Shown piece after piece: positions 1 to 8,897 of a stretch of 53,060 bases of DNA; the first letter of the stretch is position 1, and every line of letters starts with the position of its first letter. This stretch comes from Chloroflexi bacterium UBA5189 (GTDB lineage: Bacteria; Chloroflexota; Limnocylindria; Limnocylindrales; CSP1-4), in assembly GCA_002413045.1 (NCBI GenBank), contig DHWF01000035.1:748-53807 (forward strand). Direction: 5' to 3'. Under the pieces are notes generated by a model that was not told where the DNA came from, ran no database searches, and worked only from the letters and a program-made list of their open reading frames with translations. A program made the translations under genes and the position numbers.

Positions 1-204
1 AACGCCAAGAAGTACATCGAGTCCGGCCACCTCAAGGACGACAACGGCAACGTGCTCGGCAAGGGCTCCGACGCCCACGCCGCGGCCGTCGTCGGTGACA
101 CCGTCGGCGATCCCTTCAAGGACACCGCCGGTCCGTCGCTGCACGTCCTTGTGAAGCTGCTGGCGACCATTACGTTGGTGCTGGCGCCACTCTTCATCCG
201 CTAA
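1..204 (+). CDS. hppA: Membrane-bound pyrophosphatase, C-terminal fragment
   Basis: Only the last 67 codons are in the window; the gene enters from the left edge and stops at TAA 202-204. The translation contains a GDTVGDPFKDTAGPSLH-type segment followed by a final hydrophobic helix (about residues 49-66), which is the conserved C-terminus of H+/Na+-translocating pyrophosphatases. In the family the Asp and Lys residues of this segment help bind Mg-PPi, and the enzyme couples PPi hydrolysis to ion pumping across the cytoplasmic membrane. Ion specificity cannot be judged from this fragment. Confidence 0.9.
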   Translation, partial: NAKKYIESGHLKDDNGNVLGKGSDAHAAAVVGDTVGDPFKDTAGPSLHVLVKLLATITLVLAPLFIR

Positions 205-242
205 CCGCCGCCTGAGGGCCCAGCCCTCGGCGCAGGAGTCCG

Positions 243-1079
243 ATGGACGGTCTCATTCACGCCGCGATCTTGGGGATCGTGCAGGGACTCACCGAGTTCC
301 TGCCGATCTCGTCGTCGGCGCACCTCATCCTCGTGCCGATCCTGCTCGGCTGGCACGACCCGTTCATCGATTCGGCGGCCTTCGACGTGATGCTCCACCT
401 GGGCACCCTCGTCGCGCTGCTGGCGTACTTCTGGCGTGACCTCATCAAGCTCCTCGGCGCGTGGCTGGCCTCGATCCGCGACCGCAGCATCGGCGCGGAT
501 CCGCAGCGGAAGCTTGCGTGGCTGCTCGTGGTTTCGGTGATCCCGGCCGCGATCCTGGGCGCCGGCCTGGAGAGCTTCTTCGACGAGGCCTTCCGCCAGC
601 ATTGGCAGTGGATCGCGATCTTCGTGATCATCGGCGCCGCGCTCCTGTGGCTCGCCGAGCGACTCGGCCGGCAGGCGCGGAACCTCGATGCCATGACGCT
701 GCGGGATGCGATCACGATCGGCGTCGCACAGGCGATCGCGCTCTTCCCCGGGATCTCGCGGTCCGGCGTCACGATCGCGACCGGGCTGTTCCTGGGCCTG
801 ACCCGCGAGTCCGCGGCCCGATTCAGCTTCCTGATGGCGGTGCCGGTGATCGCCGGGGCGGGCCTCTGGAAAGGCCGGACCCTCATCGGCGCCGGGCTCG
901 GCGGGGCGGAGGTCGGGCAGCTCGTCGTCGGGGTCGTCCTGTCGGCGGTCTTCGGGTTCATCTCGATCGCTTTCCTGCTGCGCTTCCTGCGAACGAACCC
1001 GACGACCATCTTCATCGCCTATCGGGTGCTGCTGGCCGCGGTCATCGTCGTCGCGTGGCTGTCGCTCTGGGATCGGTGA
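243..1079 (+). CDS. uppP: Undecaprenyl-diphosphate phosphatase UppP (BacA)
   Basis: 278 aa, the usual family length. It dephosphorylates undecaprenyl diphosphate to recycle the lipid carrier for peptidoglycan and other envelope polymers. Both family signatures are present: the (E/Q)-rich motif QGLTEFLPISSSAH at residues 14-27 (catalytic Glu18) and PGISRSGVT at 169-177 (Arg173). About seven or eight hydrophobic segments indicate a polytopic membrane protein. The ATG at 243 has AGGAG 7 bases upstream. It follows the hppA tail by 38 bases and is followed by argR after 21 bases. Confidence 0.96.
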   Translation: MDGLIHAAILGIVQGLTEFLPISSSAHLILVPILLGWHDPFIDSAAFDVMLHLGTLVALLAYFWRDLIKLLGAWLASIRDRSIGADPQRKLAWLLVVSVIPAAILGAGLESFFDEAFRQHWQWIAIFVIIGAALLWLAERLGRQARNLDAMTLRDAITIGVAQAIALFPGISRSGVTIATGLFLGLTRESAARFSFLMAVPVIAGAGLWKGRTLIGAGLGGAEVGQLVVGVVLSAVFGFISIAFLLRFLRTNPTTIFIAYRVLLAAVIVVAWLSLWDR

Positions 1080-1100
1080 CCGGAACGCCGCGGTGATCCC

Positions 1101-1571
1101 GTGGAGGTGATGAAACAGCTCCGGCAGCGCGCGATCCGCGACCTCGTCGAGCAGCGCCCGATCCGGACCCAGCAGGAGCTCGCCGCCGCCCTCCGCGAGC
1201 GCGGCTTCCGCGCGACCCAGGCGACGATCAGCCGCGACGTCGCGGAGCTCGGCCTGGGCAAGGGCAGTCGCGACGGCCGACCGGCGTACATGCTCCCGCC
1301 GCGCCTCCGAGATGCGGACGTCTCCGGCGAGGATCGCCTGCGCCGCCTGCTCTCCGACGTGCCGGTCGAGTTCCGCGTTGCCGATCGGCTGCTCGTCATC
1401 CGGACACTGCCCGGCAGCGCCCACGCCGTCGCCGCGGCCCTCGACAGGACGCGCTGGCCGGAGATCGTCGGCTCGATCGCGGGTGACGACACCGTGTTCG
1501 TGGCAACCCCGGATCGGACGTCGCTCAAGCGCCTCCGCGACCGCCTCGTCGGCCTCGCCGGTCGGAGCTGA
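1101..1571 (+). CDS. argR: Arginine repressor ArgR
   Basis: 156 aa, full length for the ArgR family. The N-terminal winged helix carries TQQEL (23-27) and TQATISRD (39-46), the recognition-helix signature. The C-terminal oligomerisation and arginine-binding domain carries GSAHAVAAALD (105-115) and GDDT (128-131). It is expected to repress arginine biosynthesis genes when arginine is bound; no arg genes are in the window. The start is uncertain: GTG 1101 gives the form listed, while an in-frame ATG at 1110 sits immediately after GGAGGTG, too close for that to be its ribosome site. Confidence 0.93.
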   Translation: MEVMKQLRQRAIRDLVEQRPIRTQQELAAALRERGFRATQATISRDVAELGLGKGSRDGRPAYMLPPRLRDADVSGEDRLRRLLSDVPVEFRVADRLLVIRTLPGSAHAVAAALDRTRWPEIVGSIAGDDTVFVATPDRTSLKRLRDRLVGLAGRS

Positions 1572-1581
1572 CACCGCCTTT

Positions 1582-1610
1582 TTGACACCCCTGAGGGCCG
1601 GTTGTAGGCT
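1582..1610 (+). promoter_or_regulatory. Sigma70-type promoter for greA
   Basis: A perfect -35 TTGACA (1582-1587), a 17-bp spacer and TAGGCT (1605-1610) lie just after argR. Transcription would begin near 1617, giving greA a leader of about 75 bases. The leader contains a nested hairpin (CGCGTT-TCG-AACGCG, about 1635-1650, inside CCAGC/GCTGG) followed by a pyrimidine-rich stretch, which could attenuate transcription. The hairpin role is only a guess. Confidence 0.6.
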
Positions 1611-1691
1611 TCGCGCCCGACTCGGACTCCAGCACGCGTTTCGAACGCGCGGGGCTGGGGTTCTTTCCTTATTCCGGGGTGTGAGATCACC

Positions 1692-2156
1692 GTGAACAAC
1701 AAGCCCACGTACATCAGCAAGGACGGCCTCGACAAGCTCCGCCAGGAGCTCGAGGAGACGCTGTCCGTCCGGCGGCCGGAGATCGCCCAGCGAATCCACG
1801 ACGCCAAGGAGCACGGCGACCTCACCGAGAACGCCGAGTACGAGGACGCCAAGAACGAGCAGGCCTTCGTCGAGGGCCGGATCCAGATGCTCGAGGCGCT
1901 CATCAAGAACGCGACCCTCATCGATGAGCACCACACGAACGACCACGTCCAGATCGGCTCGACCGTGAAGGTCGACGGCCCGGACGGCGCCCAGTCGTTC
2001 ACGATCGTCGGCTCGACCGAGGCCAAGCCCACCGACGGCAAGATCAGCAACGAGAGCCCGGTCGGGCGCGCCCTGCTCGGCAAGAAGAAGGGCGAGAACG
2101 TCACCGTCTCCGTCCCGGCCGGAGACATCGCCTACAAGATCGTCTCGATCTCGTAA
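1692..2156 (+). CDS. greA: Transcription elongation factor GreA
   Basis: 154 aa. It rescues backtracked RNA polymerase by stimulating cleavage of the nascent transcript. The N-terminal coiled coil (about 1-75) includes the conserved acidic tip region GDLTENAEYEDAKNEQ that enters the polymerase secondary channel. The C-terminal FKBP-like domain ends with the ESPVGRALLGKKKGE segment typical of Gre factors. The GTG start at 1692 lies 10-15 bases after a GGGGTG purine stretch. It precedes lysS by 12 bases and probably shares its transcript. Confidence 0.97.
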   Translation: MNNKPTYISKDGLDKLRQELEETLSVRRPEIAQRIHDAKEHGDLTENAEYEDAKNEQAFVEGRIQMLEALIKNATLIDEHHTNDHVQIGSTVKVDGPDGAQSFTIVGSTEAKPTDGKISNESPVGRALLGKKKGENVTVSVPAGDIAYKIVSIS

Positions 2157-2168
2157 GGAGTCCGCCAC

Positions 2169-3761
2169 ATGGAGTGGGCGGACGAGCTGGCGGCAAGGGT
2201 CATCGGACCCCAGGTCGTCAACGACTCGAAGACGCCATCCGGAACGGTCCATGTCGGGAGCCTGCGCGGGCCGGTTATCCTCGACGTCATCACCCGCGCC
2301 CTGCGGGCGGCAGGTCACGAGACCACGCTCCTGTACGGCGTTGACGACCTCGACGCGATGGACGCCCAGGCGCTCCTGACCCCCGACGCCATCGAGCGCT
2401 CGATGGGCGTGCCCCTCGCGCACATTCCCGATCAGGTCGCCGACGGGCACGCTTCGTACGCGCGCCACCACGCGCAGGTGTTCATCGACCTGTTCGCCGA
2501 CCTTGGCGTCAAGCCGGACCGCTACTACTGGATGAGCGACATCTACCCGACGGGCGCGATGGATCCGTTCATCCGGACGGCACTGGACCGGGCGCACGTC
2601 GTGCGCGACCTGTACCGCCGCGTCTCGAACGTCCAGCACCAGGACACCTGGCACCCGGTCCTCGTGATCTGCGGGACGTGCGGCCGGGTCGGGACGACCA
2701 TCGTGACGAAGTGGGACGGCGAGCGCGTGTTCTACGAGTGCCGCGAAAACCTCGTCACCTGGGCGCGCGGCTGCGGGGCGTCCGGCTGGGTGTCGCCGTT
2801 CGGGGGCGCGGCGAAACTGCCCTGGAACCTCGAGTGGGCGGCACAGTGGTCGCTGTTCGGCGTCACGATCGAGCCGTGCGGCAAGGATCTCGCGACCGCG
2901 GGCGGCTCGCGTGACCGCAGCGACGCGATCGCGCGCGAGGTGTTCGAGCGCGAGCCGCCGATCAACGTGCCGTACGAGTTCCTCAACGTCGGCGGGAAGA
3001 AGATGTCGACGTCGAAAGGCCGCGGGACGGCCGCGCATCGCATCGTCGAGGTGCTCCCGCCGGAGCCGCTGCGAACGCTCATGCTTCGCACCCGCCCGAA
3101 CACGGCGATCGACTTCGACCCCGAAGGCACCGACGCGGTCCCGCGACTGTTCGACGAGTTCGACCGGCTCGGCTCGGCCGTCGCGGGGCGCGAGGTCAAG
3201 GGCGAGCTGCCGGCCGGCTTCGCATCGATCTTCAAGTACGCGTTGCGCGATCCCGGCGCGGACTTCGAGGCCGAGGCGGCCGCGTTCCGGCCGAGCTTCT
3301 CCCACCTGGCCTTCCTGATCCAGGTGCCCGGCGCCGACGTGCCGGCGCTGATGGCCACGGAGAAGGGGAGTGCCCTGACACCGCACGAGACCGCGATCCT
3401 CGACGAGCGCCTCGCCGCCGCGCGCGTCTGGCTGGACGACTATGCGCCCGAGCGGGCGCGGATGCGCGTCCAGGAGGCGATGCCGGACGCCGCTGCCGCG
3501 CTGGACGCTGAGCAGCGAGCCTTCCTGGCGACGCTTGCCGAGGACGACGCCGCGCGCACCGGCGACGAGTGGCAGGCCGCCATCTTTGCGACCGCGGCGA
3601 GCGGCGGGCTCCCGGCGGGCCGCGCGTTTGCCGCCCTGTACGCGGCCTTCCTCGGGCGAACCAGCGGCCCGCGCGCCGGCTGGCTCCTGGCGAGCCTCGA
3701 TCGAGCGTTCGTCGTCGCGCGCCTGCGGGAGGCCGCGGCGGGCGGCACACTGCCGGTATGA
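2169..3761 (+). CDS. lysS: Lysyl-tRNA synthetase, class I
   Basis: 530 aa. It charges tRNA-Lys. This is the class I (Rossmann-fold, archaeal-type) enzyme, unrelated to the common bacterial class II LysRS. The HIGH box appears as HVGS (28-31) within TPSGTVHVGSLRG, and the KMSKS loop as KKMSTSKG (about 276-283). The C-terminal alpha-helical cage follows. Its stop overlaps the ATG of serS (ATGA at 3758-3761), so the two synthetases are translationally coupled. Class I LysRS is patchy in bacteria and is one of the clues to the lineage. Confidence 0.95.
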   Translation: MEWADELAARVIGPQVVNDSKTPSGTVHVGSLRGPVILDVITRALRAAGHETTLLYGVDDLDAMDAQALLTPDAIERSMGVPLAHIPDQVADGHASYARHHAQVFIDLFADLGVKPDRYYWMSDIYPTGAMDPFIRTALDRAHVVRDLYRRVSNVQHQDTWHPVLVICGTCGRVGTTIVTKWDGERVFYECRENLVTWARGCGASGWVSPFGGAAKLPWNLEWAAQWSLFGVTIEPCGKDLATAGGSRDRSDAIAREVFEREPPINVPYEFLNVGGKKMSTSKGRGTAAHRIVEVLPPEPLRTLMLRTRPNTAIDFDPEGTDAVPRLFDEFDRLGSAVAGREVKGELPAGFASIFKYALRDPGADFEAEAAAFRPSFSHLAFLIQVPGADVPALMATEKGSALTPHETAILDERLAAARVWLDDYAPERARMRVQEAMPDAAAALDAEQRAFLATLAEDDAARTGDEWQAAIFATAASGGLPAGRAFAALYAAFLGRTSGPRAGWLLASLDRAFVVARLREAAAGGTLPV

Positions 3762-5104
3762 GCGTCGGGCTGCAGCGGCTGCGCGAAGAACCGGAGGCGA
3801 TCCGCCAGGGTGCCATCGACAAGGGCGAGGACCCGGCGCTCGTCGACGCCGCGCTGGCCGCCGACACGCGGCGCCGGGAGCTCCAGGGCGAGGCAGACGG
3901 CCTGCGCGCCGAGCGCAACACGGCGTCGAAATCGATCGGCGAGACGATCAAGGCCGGCGCGAAGCCGGACGGCCCGGAGGTCGCGACGCTCCGCGCTCGA
4001 TCGACCGAGATCGGCGACCGGCTGACGTCCATCGATGCCGATCTCGCCACCTTCGAGGCGCAGGTCGAGGACCTGCTGGTGCGGATCCCGAACCCCGCCG
4101 AAGCCGACGTGCCCGTCGGCGGCGAAGACGCCAACGTCACGATCCGAACATGGGGCGAGCAGCTTTCGCGCGAGCAGCCGTTCGCCGGCGAGGTCGGCGC
4201 GGACGCGCCCGCAGGTGGTGCGACGTGGGAACGCAAGCCCCACTGGGAGATCGCCGAGGCCCTCGACATCCTCGACCTGCCCCGTGGCGCCAAGATCACC
4301 GGCTCCGGCTTCCCGGTCTACAAGGGCGCCGGCGCTGCGCTCCAGCGCGCCCTGATCACGTGGTTCCTCGACGTCCACACCCGCGAGAACGGCTTCACCG
4401 AGATCTGGCCGCCGATGCTGGTCAATGCGGCCTCCGCCCGGGGCACCGGCCAGATTCCGGACAAAGAAGACCAGATGTACGTCGTCACGCGCGACGAGCT
4501 GTACCTCGTCCCGACCGCCGAGGTGCCGGTGACGAACCTGCACCGCGACGAGATCCTCGAGCCGGCGACGCTGCCGATCCACTACGTCGCCTACACGCCG
4601 TGCTTTCGGCGCGAGGCCGGCGCGGCCGGCAAGGACACCCGCGGCATCCTGCGCGTCCACCAGTTCGACAAGGTCGAGATGGTCCTGTTCGAGCGCCCGG
4701 AGGTCTCCCGGGACGCCCTGGAGTGGATGACCGGCCGGGCGGAGGACCTCCTCCAGCGACTTGGCCTCGCCTATCGAGTGCTCCTCATGTCGACGCGCGA
4801 GATGGGCTTCGTCCAGCGCCGCAAGTACGACCTCGAGGTCTGGTCACCCGGCGTGGAGCGCTGGCTCGAGGTCAGCTCCTGCTCGAACTTCGGCGACTAC
4901 CAGGCGCGCCGCATGGCAATCCGCTACCGCGCCGAGAAGGGCGGCAAGGCCGAGCTCGTCCACACGCTCAATGGCTCCGGCCTCGCCCTCGCCCGCACGG
5001 TCGCCGCGATCATCGAGACGTACCAGCAGCCCGACGGCTCGATCCTCGTCCCGGAGGTCCTCCGGCCGTATCTCGGCCGCGAGCGCATCGAGGCCGCCGG
5101 CTAG
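3758..5104 (+). CDS. serS: Seryl-tRNA synthetase
   Basis: 448 aa class II synthetase that charges tRNA-Ser. The N-terminal long coiled-coil arm (about 1-110) recognises the long variable arm of tRNA-Ser. Catalytic motifs are visible: LVPTAEVPVTN, motif 2 around FRREAGAAGKDTRG, and motif 3 NGSGLALARTVAAIIE near the C-terminus. The ATG at 3758 overlaps the lysS stop by 4 bases; an open frame upstream of it lies inside lysS and was not used. All four serine tRNA isoacceptors are also in this window. Confidence 0.96.
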   Translation: MSVGLQRLREEPEAIRQGAIDKGEDPALVDAALAADTRRRELQGEADGLRAERNTASKSIGETIKAGAKPDGPEVATLRARSTEIGDRLTSIDADLATFEAQVEDLLVRIPNPAEADVPVGGEDANVTIRTWGEQLSREQPFAGEVGADAPAGGATWERKPHWEIAEALDILDLPRGAKITGSGFPVYKGAGAALQRALITWFLDVHTRENGFTEIWPPMLVNAASARGTGQIPDKEDQMYVVTRDELYLVPTAEVPVTNLHRDEILEPATLPIHYVAYTPCFRREAGAAGKDTRGILRVHQFDKVEMVLFERPEVSRDALEWMTGRAEDLLQRLGLAYRVLLMSTREMGFVQRRKYDLEVWSPGVERWLEVSSCSNFGDYQARRMAIRYRAEKGGKAELVHTLNGSGLALARTVAAIIETYQQPDGSILVPEVLRPYLGRERIEAAG

Positions 5105-5113
5105 GTTCTGGGG

Positions 5114-5416
5114 TCAGGTGTTGCTTCGATAGGACCCCACCACGTTCGCCGCGCGCGGATCCGGCTGCTCGACGCACCGATCGGCGATCTCGCGCTGGAA
5201 CTCGGCGAACTCCGGGATCGAGGCGAGCGGGTTGCTGTCGTCGGGGAGCTTCGCGACGTGGACGAACGTGACGCCATCGTCGAGGCGATAGGTCGCGTAC
5301 TCAAGGTCGGCCGGCTTCGCCTCCGCCAGGGCTGCGTAGACGGCAGCAACCAGCCGGGCGTTCTCGTCGGCCGCCTCCGGTCGCGTCACGTATCGAATCA
5401 CGCTCGTCCTGCTCAC
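5114..5416 (-). CDS. Conserved hypothetical protein, 100 aa
   Basis: 100 aa soluble protein starting at GTG 5416, preceded by AAGGGGAA at good spacing. It begins MSRTSVIRYVTRPEAADEN, with a FVHVAKL segment mid-protein. The alternating hydrophobic pattern and length resemble small dimeric alpha/beta-barrel (antibiotic-monooxygenase-like) proteins, but no catalytic residue can be assigned. It is convergent with serS (9-base gap) and diverges from the downstream tRNA-Ser. The longer open frame reading back through the tRNA is not coding. Confidence 0.7.
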   Translation of the reverse strand: MSRTSVIRYVTRPEAADENARLVAAVYAALAEAKPADLEYATYRLDDGVTFVHVAKLPDDSNPLASIPEFAEFQREIADRCVEQPDPRAANVVGSYRSNT

Positions 5417-5507
5417 GGGTTCCCCTTTTCGTGTCCCGAACCGGCTGGCTCGCCATCCGCAACCTAGCACCGATGTCCGCACGGGATCGATTGCTATCCT
5501 CCCGCAT

Positions 5508-5593
5508 GGAGAGGTGCCGGAGCGGTTGAACGGTCCTGTCTTGAAAACAGGCGGGTGCAAGCCCCGTGGGTTCGAATCCCACCCTCTCCGCCA
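5508..5593 (+). tRNA. tRNA-Ser(UGA)
   Basis: Class II tRNA. Acceptor GGAGAGG (5508-5514) pairs with CCTCTCC (5583-5589), the discriminator is G and CCA is encoded (5591-5593). The anticodon loop CTTGAAA gives anticodon TGA. A long variable arm (GCGGGTGCAAGCCCCGT region) and the TTCGAAT T-loop are present. A TATCCT -10-like hexamer lies at 5495-5500. Confidence 0.97.
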
Positions 5594-5703
5594 CCAGCAG
5601 TGCCAAAGGTCACCATTCGGCAGGACCTTTCTCGCGCTGGTGCGCAGGCGAACCGGCAACGACGCTAGGCCGTGGCGGACCACGCCCTCTAACGAGTTGC
5701 CCG

Positions 5704-7902
5704 TTGCCCAGCCAGCGAACCGAAAGAGCAACCCGGAAGGTCGGTGTACCCGGCTGGCTCCGCACGCCCTTCGGTGCCCGCTCGTCACTCGTCGTCACGA
5801 TGATGGCGATCCTTGCGCTGGTCGCCGGCGTCGCGGTCGTGTCGCAGATCACCGGCCAGATGCGGAACGAGGCGGACGCCCGGCTGGACGCCCACGTTGC
5901 CGACGTCGCCCTGGCTGTCGAAACGACCATGAACGACGCCTCGGCGGATATCCGCCTGGCTCGCCAGAACACGGTCTTCGAGACCGCCCTCGCCGACACG
6001 CCGGGCCAGCTCCTGCCCGCGGATCGGGCGGCGGTCGAGGCGGCCATCACCTACCTGGGCGAGCGCTACCACGTCGACGAGATCTGCGTGATCCGGGCGA
6101 GCGGGCTCGAGGCCGCGCGGTGGGTCGGCGGCAAGGGCGTCGCGGCGGTCGCGGACCTGTCCGCCGACGAGCGCCAGAACAACCCCGCGGTCCTCCCGAC
6201 CCTGCCGCTCGCCGACGACAGCTTCTACCAGTCGGATCCGTACATCTCGCCCGACTCCGGCCGCTGGGTGATCGGCATCGCCACGCCGATCGTCCTCGCG
6301 ACGGGGGAGCACGCCGGGATCCTGCACTTCGAGCTGCCGATCGCCCGGTTCGACACCCAGATCGCGGCGCTGTCCTTCGGCGGGACCAGCTTCAACATGC
6401 TGCTCGACACCGACGGTCGGCTGCTCGTGCATCCCGATCTCGCGCGCTTCCGCGCGGCAGCCGGGACGGCCACGGACGTGGGAACCGCACCGTTCCCGCT
6501 CGCGGTCGCGACAGGCTCGCCCTCCTGGCGCGATGCCATCGCTCAGATCCTCGCCGGGGGGTCGGGCTCGGTGGCGTACGACGACAACGGCAAGACCTAT
6601 CGCGTGAGCTACGCACCGGTTGCCGGTTCGGACCGCATCGTCGCGAGCGTCAGCCCCACGAACGAGCTGTACGCGGACGTCGACCGGCTGCTGCTGAACC
6701 TCATGCTCACGGCCGGCCCGCTGCTTCTGCTCATGCTCCTGATCACCGGCTGGTTCACCCGCCGGATGGCATCCGCCAACAGCGGGCTCGCGGGCCTGAA
6801 CCACCGCCTGGAGGCGACCAACGCCGCGCTCGAGTCGACGAGCCGGACGAACTCAGATCTCGCCAGTGAATCGAAGATCGTGAACCAGTTCACCGAGCTC
6901 ACGGCGCTGACCGAGGACGACATTTCGCTGTCCGTGGCGACCCTCGCCACGCTTGACGAGCTCGTCCATCCAGGCGACGCATCGCTCCACGTTTCGAACC
7001 AGTCGCAGGATCGCGCCGTCCCGCAGGCAACGCTCGGGAAGCGGGACGCGTCCGTCCTGTCGCTCCACGAGCTCGGTCGGTGCCCGGCGGTTCGCCGCAG
7101 CAACCTGTACGTCACGGACGACGTCACCGCGCGACTCGCGTTCCGCTGCCCCGTCTATCCGGTCGAGACCGGGACGCTCGCCTGCATCCCGCTCGTCGCC
7201 CTCGGTGAGACCGTCGGCGCGGTCCACCTCCACTGGGCGGACCCACACGAGCTCTCGCTCCCGGTCCGACTCGCGATGATGCGGGTCAGCGAGCACTCCG
7301 CGCTGTCGATCGCGAACCGCCGTCTCCTGCTCGCGCTGCGGGGTCAAGCGGACACGGACGGCCGCACGGGCCTGACGAACAGCCGCGCCTTCGACGAGGC
7401 GGTCCAGCGCCGGCTCGCCGGCCGCGCCAAGAACGAGCGGGCAGCTGTCCTCATGCTCGACCTCGACCACTTCAAGGACTTCAACGATCGCTACGGCCAC
7501 CCCGCCGGCGACGAGGCGCTGCGCGTCTTCGCCCAGCTCCTCGAGACGAGCATCCGCGACCAGGACCTGGCGGCTCGGTACGGCGGCGAAGAGTTCGCGA
7601 TCTACCTCGCCGGTCTCGGCATGGGCGAGGCCGCGGAGGTCGCCGAGCGGATCCGCGAGCGGATCGAGACGACGATCATCCCGCTCGGGCCGGGCAAGAC
7701 GGGCCGGCTCACCGTCTCGATCGGCATCGCCGTGGCGCCGGACGACGGCGTCGAGCTCGTGACGCTCCTCCGTGCTGCGGACGAGGCGCTCTACCGCGCG
7801 AAGCTTGCCGGCCGCAACCGCGTCGTGACTCGTGATGGAGAGCCCGACGGGGTCCCTGCGACGGCGCCCGCCATACGCCAGCGGCGGACCGCCAAAGCCT
7901 GA
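5704..7902 (+). CDS. Membrane-bound diguanylate cyclase (CACHE-GAF-GGDEF)
   Basis: About 732 aa from TTG 5704; the alternative start ATG 5800 removes 32 residues and begins at the first membrane helix. Domain order: N-terminal transmembrane helix, an extracytoplasmic dCACHE-like sensor domain of about 270 residues, a second helix (LLLNLMLTAGPLLLLMLLITGWF), a short coiled coil, a GAF-like region, and a C-terminal GGDEF domain. The active site is GGEEF (7582-7596) and the inhibitory I-site RDQD lies exactly five residues before it, so both cyclase activity and product inhibition look intact. It should make cyclic di-GMP in response to a periplasmic ligand. The open frame extends into the tRNA upstream, which cannot be coding. 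Confidence 0.88.
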   Translation: MPSQRTERATRKVGVPGWLRTPFGARSSLVVTMMAILALVAGVAVVSQITGQMRNEADARLDAHVADVALAVETTMNDASADIRLARQNTVFETALADTPGQLLPADRAAVEAAITYLGERYHVDEICVIRASGLEAARWVGGKGVAAVADLSADERQNNPAVLPTLPLADDSFYQSDPYISPDSGRWVIGIATPIVLATGEHAGILHFELPIARFDTQIAALSFGGTSFNMLLDTDGRLLVHPDLARFRAAAGTATDVGTAPFPLAVATGSPSWRDAIAQILAGGSGSVAYDDNGKTYRVSYAPVAGSDRIVASVSPTNELYADVDRLLLNLMLTAGPLLLLMLLITGWFTRRMASANSGLAGLNHRLEATNAALESTSRTNSDLASESKIVNQFTELTALTEDDISLSVATLATLDELVHPGDASLHVSNQSQDRAVPQATLGKRDASVLSLHELGRCPAVRRSNLYVTDDVTARLAFRCPVYPVETGTLACIPLVALGETVGAVHLHWADPHELSLPVRLAMMRVSEHSALSIANRRLLLALRGQADTDGRTGLTNSRAFDEAVQRRLAGRAKNERAAVLMLDLDHFKDFNDRYGHPAGDEALRVFAQLLETSIRDQDLAARYGGEEFAIYLAGLGMGEAAEVAERIRERIETTIIPLGPGKTGRLTVSIGIAVAPDDGVELVTLLRAADEALYRAKLAGRNRVVTRDGEPDGVPATAPAIRQRRTAKA

Positions 7903-7952
7903 TCCGCGGGCCGCCGCCTCGTTGCTATCCTCCCGCCCTGGAGGATGACCCG

Positions 7953-8897
7953 GTGGACGAGCCCCTGGGCCCCGGCGTGGCCCACTCCGACGACGACGAT
8001 GCGGGCACGACGGCCCGCCCGCTGCCCGGCTGGATCGCGCTGTCGGCGGCGGCCGGGCTGATCGCGGTCGTCGCCTTCGCGAGCCGCTCGGCGCTGTCGG
8101 CCGCGGCTCCGCTGCCAATCGACTTCAAGCCGGCATTTACCGCTATCAGGGTGATTGCCTACGTCGGCCTGGTGATCGGGACCCTCGCGCTGCCGCTGGC
8201 CTTCGCGATGTCGCGGGCGCGGGCGCGGCGCGACCGGGCAGCGCGCGCTGCCCTGGGCCAGCGGCAGCTGCAACCCGTTCCCTGGTGGGTTCGTATCGTC
8301 GGGCTCGCGGTGATGGCCGCGATGGTCGCCTTCCAGATCGCGGTCGTGCTGGCGTTCATCGCGGACCTTCGCCGTTCCGCACAGGGCGGGAGCGGCGGCG
8401 GAAGGGGCACCGGTGGGGTCATCGACCCGGGCACGCTCGGGGCCGCGAGCGACGACCTGACCGCGCTCACGATCGCCCTCGTCATCGTGCTCGGCCTGGG
8501 GGTGCTGATCGTGGTCATGGCCCTCCGCTGGCGCGTCCTGGACGCGCCGACCGGTGTGGATGGGAGGGACCGCCGGACCGCGGTCGCCAGGGCGGTCGAG
8601 CTGAGCCTCGACGCGCTTCGCAGCGAGCCGGATCCGCGACGAGCGGTGATCGCGGCGTACGCGGCGATGGAGCGGTCGCTCTCGGCGGCCGGCTTCGCCC
8701 GGCACCGGTCCGAGGCGCCGCTGGAATACCTGCGCCGGGTCATCGCGGCGCCCACCACGGTGGGCGAAGAGGTGCGGACGCTCACGCTGCTGTTCCAGCA
8801 CGCGAAGTTCAGCCAGCACGCAGTCGAAGAGGCGATGCGCAGCCGGGCGATCGATGCCCTGGCGGGCATTCGTACGGCGATGGGCGGGCAGGCGTGA
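7953..8897 (+). CDS. Membrane protein with C-terminal DUF4129 domain
   Basis: 314 aa. Four hydrophobic helices (two near the N-terminus, one around 110-130 and one around 165-190) precede a soluble DUF4129 region with the pattern RRAVIAAYAAMERSL and HAKFSQHAVEE. DUF4129 proteins regularly sit next to MoxR ATPase and DUF58 genes, as here, and are often tied to envelope or transglutaminase-like functions that remain poorly defined. GTG 7953 has GGAGGA at 7940-7945. Its stop overlaps the next start (GTGA at 8894-8897). Confidence 0.85.
   Translation: MDEPLGPGVAHSDDDDAGTTARPLPGWIALSAAAGLIAVVAFASRSALSAAAPLPIDFKPAFTAIRVIAYVGLVIGTLALPLAFAMSRARARRDRAARAALGQRQLQPVPWWVRIVGLAVMAAMVAFQIAVVLAFIADLRRSAQGGSGGGRGTGGVIDPGTLGAASDDLTALTIALVIVLGLGVLIVVMALRWRVLDAPTGVDGRDRRTAVARAVELSLDALRSEPDPRRAVIAAYAAMERSLSAAGFARHRSEAPLEYLRRVIAAPTTVGEEVRTLTLLFQHAKFSQHAVEEAMRSRAIDALAGIRTAMGGQA

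Noticed and set aside
201..3386. Very long antisense open frame (1061 codons, minus strand) over uppP, argR, greA and lysS
   Set aside because: It is a GC-rich shadow: Arg/Asp/Glu/Ala low-information sequence with no domain, opposite to four clearly recognised genes.
5566..5703. N-terminal extension of the GGDEF protein into tRNA-Ser(UGA)
   Set aside because: The frame begins inside the tRNA gene; a start at TTG 5704 or ATG 5800 is more reasonable.
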